From an uncultured Pseudomonadota bacterium (GTDB taxonomy: Bacteria > Pseudomonadota > Gammaproteobacteria > Burkholderiales > SG8-39), in NCBI GenBank assembly GCA_903829815.1, contig CAIKRR010000038.1:58449-122448 (forward strand): 64,000 nt of DNA, written 5' to 3'. The notes under the pieces were generated by a model. That model saw nothing but the letters and a program-made list of their open reading frames with translations. It did not search any database and had not been told where the DNA came from. How positions within the stretch are numbered: the stretch's first letter is position 1; each line of letters starts with the position of its first letter. The position numbers were made by a program, and so were the translations under genes. This document shows, in pieces, positions 10,716-20,937 of this stretch.

Positions 10716-10760
10716 GGTGGATCAGATGTTGGTTGATCAGGTATCGGTTGATCGGGTCTC
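10716..10760 (+). repeat. Three tandem 15-bp repeats upstream of aceB
   Basis: Units are GGTGGATCAGATGTT, GGTTGATCAGGTATC and GGTTGATCGGGTCTC, directly abutting, with GTTGAC after the third. They end 37 bases before the chosen aceB start. If the upstream frame were translated they would encode a VDQxx pentapeptide repeat, which malate synthases do not have, so they are more likely iterated binding sites for a regulator or a non-functional expansion. Confidence 0.7.
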
Positions 10761-10797
10761 GTTGACATGTCGCGTCCAACCTGGAGCGGGAGTCTCG

Positions 10798-12405
<1,608 letters not shown>

Positions 12406-12416
12406 GGCGGGTCTGC

Positions 12417-13184
12417 TCAGTCACCCAGCTCTGCGGTGACGGGCGCATGGTCAGAGGGGCGTTCCAGGCGCCGTGGTTCGAGGTCGACGGCGCATGAGCG
12501 GCAGCGCGTGGCGAGGGCCGGTGAGAGCAGCACATGATCGATCCGCACGCCCAGGTTGCGACGAAACCCGTTCATCCGGTAATCCCACCAGGTGAAGGAC
12601 TTGTCGGCCTGCTCGAACAGCCGGAAGCTGTCGGTCAGCCCCAACTGGAGCAGGCGCTGGAAGGCACTGCGTTCCGGCTCGCTGCACAGCACCTGGCCTG
12701 CCCATGCCGCCGGGTCGTGCACGTCGCGGTCTTCGGGGGCAATGTTGTAGTCGCCCAGCACCGCGACCTGCGGGTGTGCTGCGATCTGATCGCTGACAAA
12801 GCCGGTGAATGCCTCGAGCCAGCGCAGCTTGTACGCGTACTTGTCGGTTCCGACCGCCTGGCCGTTGGGGATATAGGCACAGATCACCCGTACGCCCTCG
12901 ACTGTGGCGGTCACCACGCGGCGTTGCGGGTCGTCGAGCCCGGGGATGTCCAGCAGGACATCGTGCTGCGCGCTGCGGGTGAGTAACGCCACACCGTTGT
13001 AGGTCTTCTGACCATTCACGCTGGCCGTGTAGCCGGCGGCCTCGATGGCCGCTGTCGGAAACGCCGCCGTTTCCATCTTCAGTTCCTGCAGGCAGACGCA
13101 GTCGGGCTGGGTGCGCTCGAGCCAAGCCAGCAGGTGGGGCAGGCGTACCTTGAGCGAGTTGACATTCCAGGTGGCAAGTTTCAT
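12417..13184 (-). CDS. xthA: Exodeoxyribonuclease III
   Basis: AP endonuclease / 3'-5' exonuclease of base-excision repair, 255 residues. Starts MKLATWNVNSLKVRLPHLL, the classic start, with CLQELKMET (metal-binding Glu), NGVALLTRS, the catalytic GDYNIAPEDRDVHDP and the C-terminal SDHAPVTAEL (Asp-His). The frame continues upstream of 13184 but without similarity. Converges on aceB with an 11-base gap. Confidence 0.95.
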   Translation of the reverse strand: MKLATWNVNSLKVRLPHLLAWLERTQPDCVCLQELKMETAAFPTAAIEAAGYTASVNGQKTYNGVALLTRSAQHDVLLDIPGLDDPQRRVVTATVEGVRVICAYIPNGQAVGTDKYAYKLRWLEAFTGFVSDQIAAHPQVAVLGDYNIAPEDRDVHDPAAWAGQVLCSEPERSAFQRLLQLGLTDSFRLFEQADKSFTWWDYRMNGFRRNLGVRIDHVLLSPALATRCRSCAVDLEPRRLERPSDHAPVTAELGD

Positions 13185-13316
13185 GGTCAGGGATGACGTC
13201 TGGAGAAGGTTTGGGTCAGTCGCCGGGTGAGTCGGAGGCCGGTCTCTGCGTCTGTGATGAGACCGGGTAACCGACATCGCGCAGGCTGCCGGCGCAGGCA
13301 TCGGCCTCGCCTCATC

Positions 13317-15422
13317 TCAGGCGGCCCGCGCATCGACCATGCCGCTGTGGCGAAGAAGCGCATCGACCGTCGGCGCGCGACCACGAAAGGCCTTGAACGA
13401 CTCGATGGCAGGACGACTGCCCCCGACGGCAAGAATCTCGTTGCGAAAGCGCGCGCCGGTCGAGGGGTCGAGTACGCCGTTTTCCTCGAACAGGCTGTAG
13501 GCATCGGCCGATAGCACCTCGGCCCACTTGTAGCTGTAGTAACCGGCGCCGTAGCCACCGGCGAAGATATGCGAAAAGCTCTGGGGAAACCGATGCCAGC
13601 CCGGTGGCACCATTACCGCCACCTCGTCGCGCACTTCGGCCAGCAGGGCCTGCACGCCCTTGTCGGCGCCATCAAAGTGCAGGCGAAGGTCAAACATCGA
13701 GAACTCCACCTGGCGCAGCGCCTGCATGCCCGACTGGAAGTTGCGTGCAGCCAGCATCCGCTCGAAGAGCGCGCGCGGCAGCGGTTCGCCCGAGTCGACA
13801 TGTGCCGTCATGTGCTGCAGTACGTCCCATTCCCAGCAGAAGTTTTCCATGAACTGGCTGGGCAGTTCGACCGCATCCCATTCGACGCCGCGAATGCCCG
13901 AGACCTGTATGTCGGGCACCTGCGACATGAGGTGGTGCAGCGCATGCCCGAACTCGTGAAAGAGCGTGATCACATCATCGTGGGTCAGCAGCGCCGGCTT
14001 GCCACCTACGGGGGCTGCGAAGTTGCAGACCATGTAGGCCACCGGGGTCTGCACGGCGCCTGCCTTGATCTGATGCGAGCGCGCTTCGTCCATCCAGGCA
14101 CCGCCACGCTTCGAGTCTCGTGCATACGCATCGAGGTAGAACTGTCCGACCAGCGAGCCGTCGGCTCTGCTGATGCGGAAGAAGCGGACATCGGGGTGCC
14201 AGGTGGGTGCCGAGTCGGCTTCGATGCGTACGCCGTAGATCGACTGCACGACGCGAAACATGCCTTCGAACACCCGTGGCTCGGGGAAGTATTGCTTTAC
14301 TTCCTGTTCTGAAAAGGCGTAGCGGGTGCTGCGCAGCTTCTCCGAGGCGTAGGCTACATCCCAGGGTTGCAGGTCGGCGATGCCCAGGGTGTCGCGTGCA
14401 AATGTGCGCAGTTCGGTCACATCGCGTTCGGCAAAAGGTCGTGCGCGGCGCGCAAGATCGCGCAGGAAGGCGAGCACCTCGGTGGGCGTGTCGGCCATCT
14501 TCGGTACGAGCGACAGTTCGGCAAAGCTTGCGTAGCCGAGCATGCGCGCTTCCTCGGCACGCAGGCGCACGATGTCATCGATGATGGCGCTGTTGTCCCA
14601 GCCACTGCAATCCGGGGTTTCGCGCGCTGTCGCGAGCCCATTGATGGCTCGTTCGGTCTCCAGGGCTGCGGTGACTGCGGCCGCATATTGGTCAGAGGCG
14701 CGCGTGCCGTGGGCGCGATAGAGGGCCGCTCGCAGTGCCCGGTTTTCGCCGTACTGCATCACCGGCAGGAAGGAGGGCATCTGCAGCGTGATCTTGTAGC
14801 CGGTGCGCTCGTCGCGTGCTGCCGCCTCGGCCAGCGCCGCCTGCTCGTCCTCAGGCAGTCCGGCCAGCGCCGTCGCATCGGACAGGTAGAGGGCGAAGGC
14901 GCGCGTGGCATCGAGGACGTTCTCGGAGAATCGGGTCGAGAGCTGCGCCAGGTCGGCCTGGATGTCGCCAAAGCGCGGCTTGTCGCTCTCGGCCAGTTCG
15001 GCGCCCGACAGACGGAAGTCGCGGATCTCGTGCTCGAGGATCAGCCGGCGGGTGGCGCTGAGTCGGGCATATTCCGGCGAGGCTGCCAGGGCCTTGTAGC
15101 GATCGAACAGCGCCAGGTTCTGCCCGAGCTCGGTATAGAACTCGACAATCTTGGGCTGGTTCTCGTTGTAGACCTCGCGCAGTTCCGGGCTGTCCATCAC
15201 CGCGTGCAGGTGCGACACCACGCCCCAGGCGCGGCCCAGGCGCTCCGAGGCCTCGGCCAGTGGCGCAATCAGGTCATCCCAGGTGGCAGCAGCGTTCTCT
15301 GCGGTGAGTTGCGCCACCAGCGTACGGCTCTGGATGAGCAGTTGGTCAACGGCATCGGTGACATGGGTGGGGCCGACGCTGTCATAGCGCGGGAGTCCGG
15401 ACAGATCGAGTAGCGGGTTCAT
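13317..15422 (-). CDS. prlC: Oligopeptidase A (M3 metallopeptidase)
   Basis: Cytoplasmic zinc endopeptidase that degrades oligopeptides, including cleaved signal peptides. 701 residues, as in E. coli OpdA. The zinc motif HEFGH is seen in DDVITLFHEFGHALHHLMS near residue 470, with the distal Glu in the FMENFCWEWDVL helix and GYGAGYYSYKWAEVLSADAYS near the C-terminus. Start at ATG 15422 (a TTG one codon upstream is ignored). It follows folD on the same strand with a 24-base gap, so the two may be co-transcribed. Confidence 0.95.
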   Translation of the reverse strand: MNPLLDLSGLPRYDSVGPTHVTDAVDQLLIQSRTLVAQLTAENAAATWDDLIAPLAEASERLGRAWGVVSHLHAVMDSPELREVYNENQPKIVEFYTELGQNLALFDRYKALAASPEYARLSATRRLILEHEIRDFRLSGAELAESDKPRFGDIQADLAQLSTRFSENVLDATRAFALYLSDATALAGLPEDEQAALAEAAARDERTGYKITLQMPSFLPVMQYGENRALRAALYRAHGTRASDQYAAAVTAALETERAINGLATARETPDCSGWDNSAIIDDIVRLRAEEARMLGYASFAELSLVPKMADTPTEVLAFLRDLARRARPFAERDVTELRTFARDTLGIADLQPWDVAYASEKLRSTRYAFSEQEVKQYFPEPRVFEGMFRVVQSIYGVRIEADSAPTWHPDVRFFRISRADGSLVGQFYLDAYARDSKRGGAWMDEARSHQIKAGAVQTPVAYMVCNFAAPVGGKPALLTHDDVITLFHEFGHALHHLMSQVPDIQVSGIRGVEWDAVELPSQFMENFCWEWDVLQHMTAHVDSGEPLPRALFERMLAARNFQSGMQALRQVEFSMFDLRLHFDGADKGVQALLAEVRDEVAVMVPPGWHRFPQSFSHIFAGGYGAGYYSYKWAEVLSADAYSLFEENGVLDPSTGARFRNEILAVGGSRPAIESFKAFRGRAPTVDALLRHSGMVDARAA

Positions 15423-15446
15423 CAAGTCTCGTTCGGTGTGGATTGT

Positions 15447-16301
15447 TCAGGGAATGGCCGGCAGGCCCAGTGTGCGTTCGGCGGCCGCGACGGTATTGGC
15501 AACCAGCATGGCTACCGTCATCGGGCCGACACCGCCGGGCACTGGGGTGATGCGCCCGGCAACGGTGCACGCCGAAGCAAAGTCGACATCGCCCGCGAGC
15601 TTTCCGTCAGCCAGCCGATTGATGCCGACGTCGATGACCACCGAACCGGGCTTGAGCATCGCGCCGGTGATGAGGCCGGGGCGTCCCGCCGCAGCGATGA
15701 CGATATCGGCACGCCTTGCCGCAGCGGCGAGGTCGGTTGTCTTGGAATTGCACACGGTCACGGTGGCACCGCGCTGCAGCAGGAGGAGGGCAACGGGTTT
15801 GCCCACCACATTGCTGGCGCCAATCACCACCGCTTCACGACCGCGAATCGGGCATTCGATGGCATCGAGCAAGGCCAGCACCGCTGCTGGGGTGCAGGGA
15901 ACCACCGCCGGTGAACCGGTGAGCAGCGCACCAAGGTTGTGCGTGTGCAGGCCATCGACGTCCTTGGCGACAGCAACATGGTCTATCGTGGACTGGACCG
16001 GTATGTGCGCAGGCAGGGGCAGTTGCACCAGGATGCCGTCGATGTCTGCGCGCGCGTTGAGTTGGTCAATCTGTGCGAGCAGGGCCTGTTCGCTGATATC
16101 GGCCGGCAGGGCGATCTTCTCGCTCATCAGCCCCACCTCTTCACAGGCGCGGATCTTGTTGCGCACGTAGACCGCCGAGGCCGGATTGTCGCCAACAACG
16201 ATGACGGCCAGTCCGGGACGCCGCGGCAGTCGTGCCACTTGTTCATGCAGTCGTGTGCGCAATGCCCGCGCCAGGCCTGCCCCATCGATCAGTGTGTTCA
16301 T
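15447..16301 (-). CDS. folD: Bifunctional methylenetetrahydrofolate dehydrogenase/cyclohydrolase
   Basis: Interconverts 5,10-methylene-, methenyl- and 10-formyl-tetrahydrofolate with NADP. 284 residues from ATG 16301 (MNTLIDG). Seen: GDNPASAVYVRNKIRACEEVG including the catalytic YVxxK, GILVQLPLPAHI, CTPAAVLALLD, RGREAVVIGASNVVGKPVALLLL (nucleotide-binding) and the C-terminal TPVPGGVGPMTVAMLVANT. First gene of a minus-strand pair with the oligopeptidase, divergent from aceE. Confidence 0.96.
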   Translation of the reverse strand: MNTLIDGAGLARALRTRLHEQVARLPRRPGLAVIVVGDNPASAVYVRNKIRACEEVGLMSEKIALPADISEQALLAQIDQLNARADIDGILVQLPLPAHIPVQSTIDHVAVAKDVDGLHTHNLGALLTGSPAVVPCTPAAVLALLDAIECPIRGREAVVIGASNVVGKPVALLLLQRGATVTVCNSKTTDLAAAARRADIVIAAAGRPGLITGAMLKPGSVVIDVGINRLADGKLAGDVDFASACTVAGRITPVPGGVGPMTVAMLVANTVAAAERTLGLPAIP

Positions 16302-16676
16302 GATTCGCTGTACTCTGATGGTCCGTGAATTGCTAACTGGGATGCTCACTGGGGTCTTGCTGACGCCGGTCTTGTCGACCTTGTTCCAGACTTGCTTTCA
16401 ACCGGCTTCCCAGTGCCTGCTTGAGGAGACATTCGGTATCAAGTCGAACGTGCTTGAAACTCGAATCTCGCCTCGAGTTTTCTATTACGCTCTACCGTCG
16501 GGTTCAATGTCGCAACTATGCCCTGCGTCGGTCGGTCACGACTTCAGGAGCCCGACGCAGAAGGCGAGTGCCATCGACGAAAAGCCAGGCAGGGTGGTAA
16601 CCATACCAGTGTGTCGCACGCTGCGGGGTGCAGTCGCCTTGGTACACGCGGAGAGTTCGCGAGAGCAAGTGATCGT
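16302..16676. other. Long intergenic spacer between folD and aceE
   Basis: About 375 bases before the aceE promoter with no convincing gene. A plus-strand open frame crosses it but is an antisense continuation from folD with no family features. The stretch (especially 16310-16520) looks visibly less GC-rich than its surroundings. In several Burkholderiales a two-component system lies between folD and aceE; I recognise no remnant of one here. Confidence 0.5.
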
Positions 16677-16705
16677 TTGCACGATGTGAAATGGCATTTT
16701 ACAAT
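16677..16705 (+). promoter_or_regulatory. Sigma-70 promoter of aceE with an overlapping dyad
   Basis: TTGCAC (16677-16682) and TACAAT (16700-16705) are separated by exactly 17 bp, a very good housekeeping promoter; start of transcription about 16712, giving a leader near 95 bases. TGTGAAAT (16685-16692), GGC and ATTTTACA (16696-16703) form an inverted repeat with one mismatch that covers the spacer and most of the -10, the position expected of a repressor operator. Which regulator binds is unknown. Confidence 0.7.
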
Positions 16706-16805
16706 ATGAACTGCGGAGCGTTTGCTGTCAGGACGTGCCGCCCTTCGCTGTCCGGCACCGTCGGTCGTAGTGCACGTTGCCAGCCAACCTAGACAGGAGT
16801 GCGTC

Positions 16806-19487
16806 ATGTCTGCAGTGCCCCAATCCCCCGCGGCCAACGACCCCGACCTCACCGAGACCCGCGAATGGCTCGATGCGCTCGACGCGGTGCTTCAGCGTGA
16901 AGGGCCCGAGCGTGCCCACTTTCTTCTCGAGCGGATGATCGAGAAGGCGCGCCGCTCAGGTGCTTTTGTTCCATTTTCGGCCAATACCGCCTATATCAAC
17001 ACCATTCCGCCGCATCTCGAGGTGAAGTCCCCGGGGGACTACGCGCTCGAGGAACGCATCCGCTCCTATACCCGCTGGAATGCGATGGTGATGGTGGCGC
17101 GCGCCAACAAGGGCGATGGCGACCTGGGCGGGCATATCGCGAGCTTTGCCTCAGTGGGTACGCTGTTCGGGGTTGGTTTCAATCACTTCTGGCACGCACC
17201 TACCGAATCACATGGGGGCGATCTGGTCTACTTCCAGGGCCATTCCGCCCCTGGCATCTATGCCCGCGCGTTCCTCGAGGGACGCATCAGCGAGGCACAG
17301 TTGATCAACTTCCGGCGCGAGGTCGGTGGCGAAGGTCTGTCGAGCTATCCCCACCCGTGGCTGATGCCCGACTTCTGGCAGTTTCCTACCGTGTCGATGG
17401 GCCTTGGGCCCATTCAGGGCATTTATCAGGCGCGCTACCTGAAGTACCTGCATGCGCGCGGCATTGCCGACACGAGCAAGCGCAAGGTCTGGGTGTTCTG
17501 CGGTGATGGCGAGATGGACGAACCCGAGTCGCTGGGCGCGATCGGCATGGCGGCCCGCGAGAAGCTCGACAACCTGATCTTTGTCGTCAACTGCAATCTG
17601 CAGCGCCTCGACGGGCCGGTACGGGGCAATGGCAAGATCATCCAGGAACTGGAAGCTGACTTCCGCGGCGCTGGCTGGAATGTGCTGAAGCTGATCTGGG
17701 GATCCTACTGGGATCCGTTGCTGGCACACGACAGCGATGGCACCCTGCAGCGGGTGATGGAGGAAACCGTCGACGGCGAGTACCAGAACTACAAGGCCAA
17801 CGATGGCGCCTATGTGCGCAAGCACTTCTTTGGCAAGCATCCCAAGTTGCTCGAGATGGTTTCGCGCATGACCGATGACGACATCTGGCGCCTGAACCGT
17901 GGCGGCCACGATCCGCACAAGATCTATGCGGCCTATGCCGCGGCAACCTCGCACAAGGACCAGCCTACGGTCATTCTTGCCAAGACGGTCAAGGGCTATG
18001 GTCTGGGCAAGCAGGGCCAGGCCAAGAACCCGACCCACCAGTTGAAGAAGCTCGATGTGGCTACGGTGCGCGAATTCCGCGACCGCTACAAGATTCCGGT
18101 GAGCGACGCCGACCTCGAATCGCTGCCCTTCTATACGCCGCCGGCCGACTCACCTGAGATGAAGTACCTGCATGCGCGCAGGCAGGCGCTGGGCGGCTAT
18201 CTGCCGGCGCGTCGGCGCAAGGCGCCCACGAACCTCGCCGTGCCGCCCTTGTCGGCGCTCGATCAGGTGCTGCAGCCCACCGCCGAGGGTCGCGAGATAT
18301 CGACCACCATGGCGTTCGTGCGCATCCTTACCGCCTTGCTGCGCGACAAGGAAATCGGACGCCTCATCGTGCCGATCGTGCCCGACGAGGCACGTACCTT
18401 CGGCATGGAGGGCATGTTCAGGCAACTGGGCATCTTCTCGCAGGAGGGTCAGAAGTACGAGCCGGTCGACCGTGATCAGGTGATGTACTACCGTGAGGAC
18501 AAGGCGGGTCAGATTCTCGAGGAGGGCATCAACGAGCCTGGCGCCTTCTCCTCCTGGATGGCGGCTGCCACTTCGTATTCGAACAGCGGCGTGATCACGC
18601 TGCCCTTCTACATCTTCTACTCGATGTTCGGCTTCCAGCGCATCGGTGATCTGGCCTGGGCGGCGGGTGACTTGCGTGCGCGTGGTTTTCTGCTGGGCGC
18701 GACGGCCGGTCGCACGACGCTGAACGGTGAAGGACTGCAGCACGAGGATGGGCACAGCCAGGTGATGGCCGGGCTGATTCCGAACTGCGTGTCCTACGAT
18801 CCCACCTTTGCCTACGAACTTGCCGTGATCATCCATGACGGCATGCGACGCATGCTGGGTCAGGAAGACGTCTTCTACTACATCACCGTCATGAACGAAA
18901 ACTACACGCACCCTGCGCTGCCCGAAGGCGCGACCGAGGGCATCGTGCGTGGCATGTATTCGTTTGCCAAGGGGGGCAAGCACAAGCTGCGAGTGCAACT
19001 GCTGGGTTCGGGTACCATATTCCGCGAGGTCATCGCGGCGGCCGCCTTGCTCGAGGCCGACTGGGGCGTTTCAGCCGACCTGTGGAGCGCCCCGAGCTTC
19101 AACGAATTGCGCCGCGACGGCTTCGACTGCGAACGCTGGAACATGCTGCACCCCAGCGACAAGCCGCAGGTGTCATGGGTCACTCAATGCCTTGAAGGCA
19201 CACGCGGTCCGGTGGTGGCGGCCTCCGATTATGTGAAGGGTTTTGCCGACCAGATCCGGCCATTCATGCCGGCCGGGCGTTCTTATCGGGTACTGGGCAC
19301 CGACGGCTTCGGTCGTTCGGATACCCGCGCCGCCTTGCGCTGTCACTTCGAGGTCGATCGCCATTTCGTGGTGATTGCCGCCTTGCGCTCACTGGTCGAG
19401 ACCGGTGAAATGAAGCCCGCGAAGGTGGCCGAGGCGATCGCGAAGTATGGTATCGATCCTGAAAAACCCAATCCGGCATACGCGTGA
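16806..19487 (+). CDS. aceE: Pyruvate dehydrogenase E1 component (homodimeric)
   Basis: Thiamine-diphosphate enzyme that decarboxylates pyruvate and acetylates the lipoyl groups of E2. 893 residues (E. coli AceE 887). ATG 16806 follows ACAGGAGTG. The ThDP motif GDG is in VFCGDGEMDEPESLGAIGMA with the closing NCNLQRLDGPV near residue 265. Other blocks: GGHIASFASVGTLFGVGFNHF, LAKTVKGYGLGKQGQAKN and GEGLQHEDGHSQV. Seven bases separate its stop from the aceF ATG. Confidence 0.98.
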   Translation: MSAVPQSPAANDPDLTETREWLDALDAVLQREGPERAHFLLERMIEKARRSGAFVPFSANTAYINTIPPHLEVKSPGDYALEERIRSYTRWNAMVMVARANKGDGDLGGHIASFASVGTLFGVGFNHFWHAPTESHGGDLVYFQGHSAPGIYARAFLEGRISEAQLINFRREVGGEGLSSYPHPWLMPDFWQFPTVSMGLGPIQGIYQARYLKYLHARGIADTSKRKVWVFCGDGEMDEPESLGAIGMAAREKLDNLIFVVNCNLQRLDGPVRGNGKIIQELEADFRGAGWNVLKLIWGSYWDPLLAHDSDGTLQRVMEETVDGEYQNYKANDGAYVRKHFFGKHPKLLEMVSRMTDDDIWRLNRGGHDPHKIYAAYAAATSHKDQPTVILAKTVKGYGLGKQGQAKNPTHQLKKLDVATVREFRDRYKIPVSDADLESLPFYTPPADSPEMKYLHARRQALGGYLPARRRKAPTNLAVPPLSALDQVLQPTAEGREISTTMAFVRILTALLRDKEIGRLIVPIVPDEARTFGMEGMFRQLGIFSQEGQKYEPVDRDQVMYYREDKAGQILEEGINEPGAFSSWMAAATSYSNSGVITLPFYIFYSMFGFQRIGDLAWAAGDLRARGFLLGATAGRTTLNGEGLQHEDGHSQVMAGLIPNCVSYDPTFAYELAVIIHDGMRRMLGQEDVFYYITVMNENYTHPALPEGATEGIVRGMYSFAKGGKHKLRVQLLGSGTIFREVIAAAALLEADWGVSADLWSAPSFNELRRDGFDCERWNMLHPSDKPQVSWVTQCLEGTRGPVVAASDYVKGFADQIRPFMPAGRSYRVLGTDGFGRSDTRAALRCHFEVDRHFVVIAALRSLVETGEMKPAKVAEAIAKYGIDPEKPNPAYA

Positions 19488-19494
19488 GGCAGCC

Positions 19495-20877
19495 ATGGGC
19501 GTGATGACAGAGATACAGGTTCCGGACATCGGCGACTTCAAGTCGGTGGATGTCATTGAAGTGCTGGTGAAGGTCGGTGACACCGTTGCGCCTGAGCAGT
19601 CGCTGATCACGGTGGAGTCGGACAAGGCCACGATGGAGATTCCCTCATCGGCGGCTGGCATCGTGCGCGAACTGCGCGTGAAGACCGGCGATACGGTGGC
19701 CGAAGGCACGGTCATCATGGTGATCGAGGTGGTCGAGGCAGGGACGGCAACCCTTGCTTCGGTTGCAACGACCACTGCTGCGCCTCCAGAAGTTGCGCCG
19801 GCGCCGCCGATGCCTGCGGCTATGGCAGCCACTGCCGCTGCGGTCGCTGTGGCCGTGCCTGCGCCAGCGGCCATCGCCGCCCCGAGCGTGTCGGGTCACA
19901 TGGCCGAGGCGCCGACGCTCCCCAGCGGTCCGGCGCAGCCCGGTTCGCCGCAGTTGTCTGTGTCAGTGCCCCATGCCAGCCCGTCGGTCCGAAAGTTTGC
20001 GCGCGAACTGGGCGTCGATCTCGCCGCCGTGAGCGGCACCGGCCCCAAGGGCCGCATCGTGCAGGAAGACGTGCAGGGCTTCGTCAAGTCGGCGCTGGCG
20101 GGTGGTGCCCGCGTCGGTGCGCCGGCGGCGAGCGAGGGCTCGGGCCTGTCGCTGCTGCCCTGGCCGAAAGTCGACTTCGCCCGCTTCGGGCCAGTGGACG
20201 TGCAACCGCTCTCGCGCATCAAGAAGATTTCGGGCGCAAACCTCGCGCGCAACTGGGTGATGATTCCGCATGTCACCAGCAACGACGAGGCCGATGTCAC
20301 CGAACTGGAGGCTTTCCGCGTCGAACTCAACCGCGAGAATGCCAAGGCGGGCCCCAAGCTCACCATGCTGGCCTTCATCATCAAGGCGTGCGCGGCAGCG
20401 CTCAAGCGTTACCCCGAGTTCAATGCGTCACTCGATGGCGACTCACTGGTCTACAAGCGCTATTTCAATATCGGCTTTGCCGCCGATACGCCCAACGGGC
20501 TGGTGGTGCCGGTGATTCGTGATGCCGATCGCAAGGGCATCTTCGAAATAGCCCAGGAGACCACCACGCTGTCTGCCCGCGCGCGCGAAGGCAAGCTGGC
20601 AGCGGCCGACATGCAGGGCGGAACGTTCTCGATCTCGAGCCTGGGGGGTATCGGCGGTACCAGTTTCACGCCGATCATCAACGCCCCCGAAGTGGCCATT
20701 CTCGGTGTCTCGCGTTCGGCGATGAAGCCGCAGTGGGACGGCAGCGCCTTCCAGCCACGGCTCATGCTGCCCCTCTCGTTGTCTTACGACCATCGCGTGA
20801 TCGACGGTGCCGCCGGAGCGCGTTTCAACGCGTTCCTCGTGCAGGTGCTTGGCGACATGCGCCGCACCCTTTTGTGA
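19495..20877 (+). CDS. aceF: Dihydrolipoamide acetyltransferase (PDH E2), one lipoyl domain
   Basis: Core of the PDH complex, moves acetyl groups to CoA. 460 residues: a single lipoyl domain (about 1-80, lysine in ITVESDKATMEIPS), an Ala/Pro linker (85-155), a peripheral-subunit binding domain (SPSVRKFARELGVDLAAVSGTGPKGRI) and the catalytic domain ending SYDHRVIDGAAGARF with the active His-Asp. E. coli AceF has three lipoyl domains; one is common outside the enterics. Start ATG 19495; the open frame before it overlaps aceE. Confidence 0.96.
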   Translation: MGVMTEIQVPDIGDFKSVDVIEVLVKVGDTVAPEQSLITVESDKATMEIPSSAAGIVRELRVKTGDTVAEGTVIMVIEVVEAGTATLASVATTTAAPPEVAPAPPMPAAMAATAAAVAVAVPAPAAIAAPSVSGHMAEAPTLPSGPAQPGSPQLSVSVPHASPSVRKFARELGVDLAAVSGTGPKGRIVQEDVQGFVKSALAGGARVGAPAASEGSGLSLLPWPKVDFARFGPVDVQPLSRIKKISGANLARNWVMIPHVTSNDEADVTELEAFRVELNRENAKAGPKLTMLAFIIKACAAALKRYPEFNASLDGDSLVYKRYFNIGFAADTPNGLVVPVIRDADRKGIFEIAQETTTLSARAREGKLAAADMQGGTFSISSLGGIGGTSFTPIINAPEVAILGVSRSAMKPQWDGSAFQPRLMLPLSLSYDHRVIDGAAGARFNAFLVQVLGDMRRTLL

Positions 20878-20937
20878 TGTGACCCTGCGGCGCGCGCTGC
20901 GCCCGCTGCAGGCCCGAAGCCCGAGGCAGAGCAGACC

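Noticed and set aside
16604..16618. PdhR-type operator before aceE
   Set aside because: TGGT and ACCA occur near each other but with a six-base gap instead of three, so the enteric PdhR pattern is not met.
16186..16689. 167-codon plus-strand frame across the folD-aceE spacer
   Set aside because: Begins inside folD antisense, has no ribosome site and no recognisable pattern.
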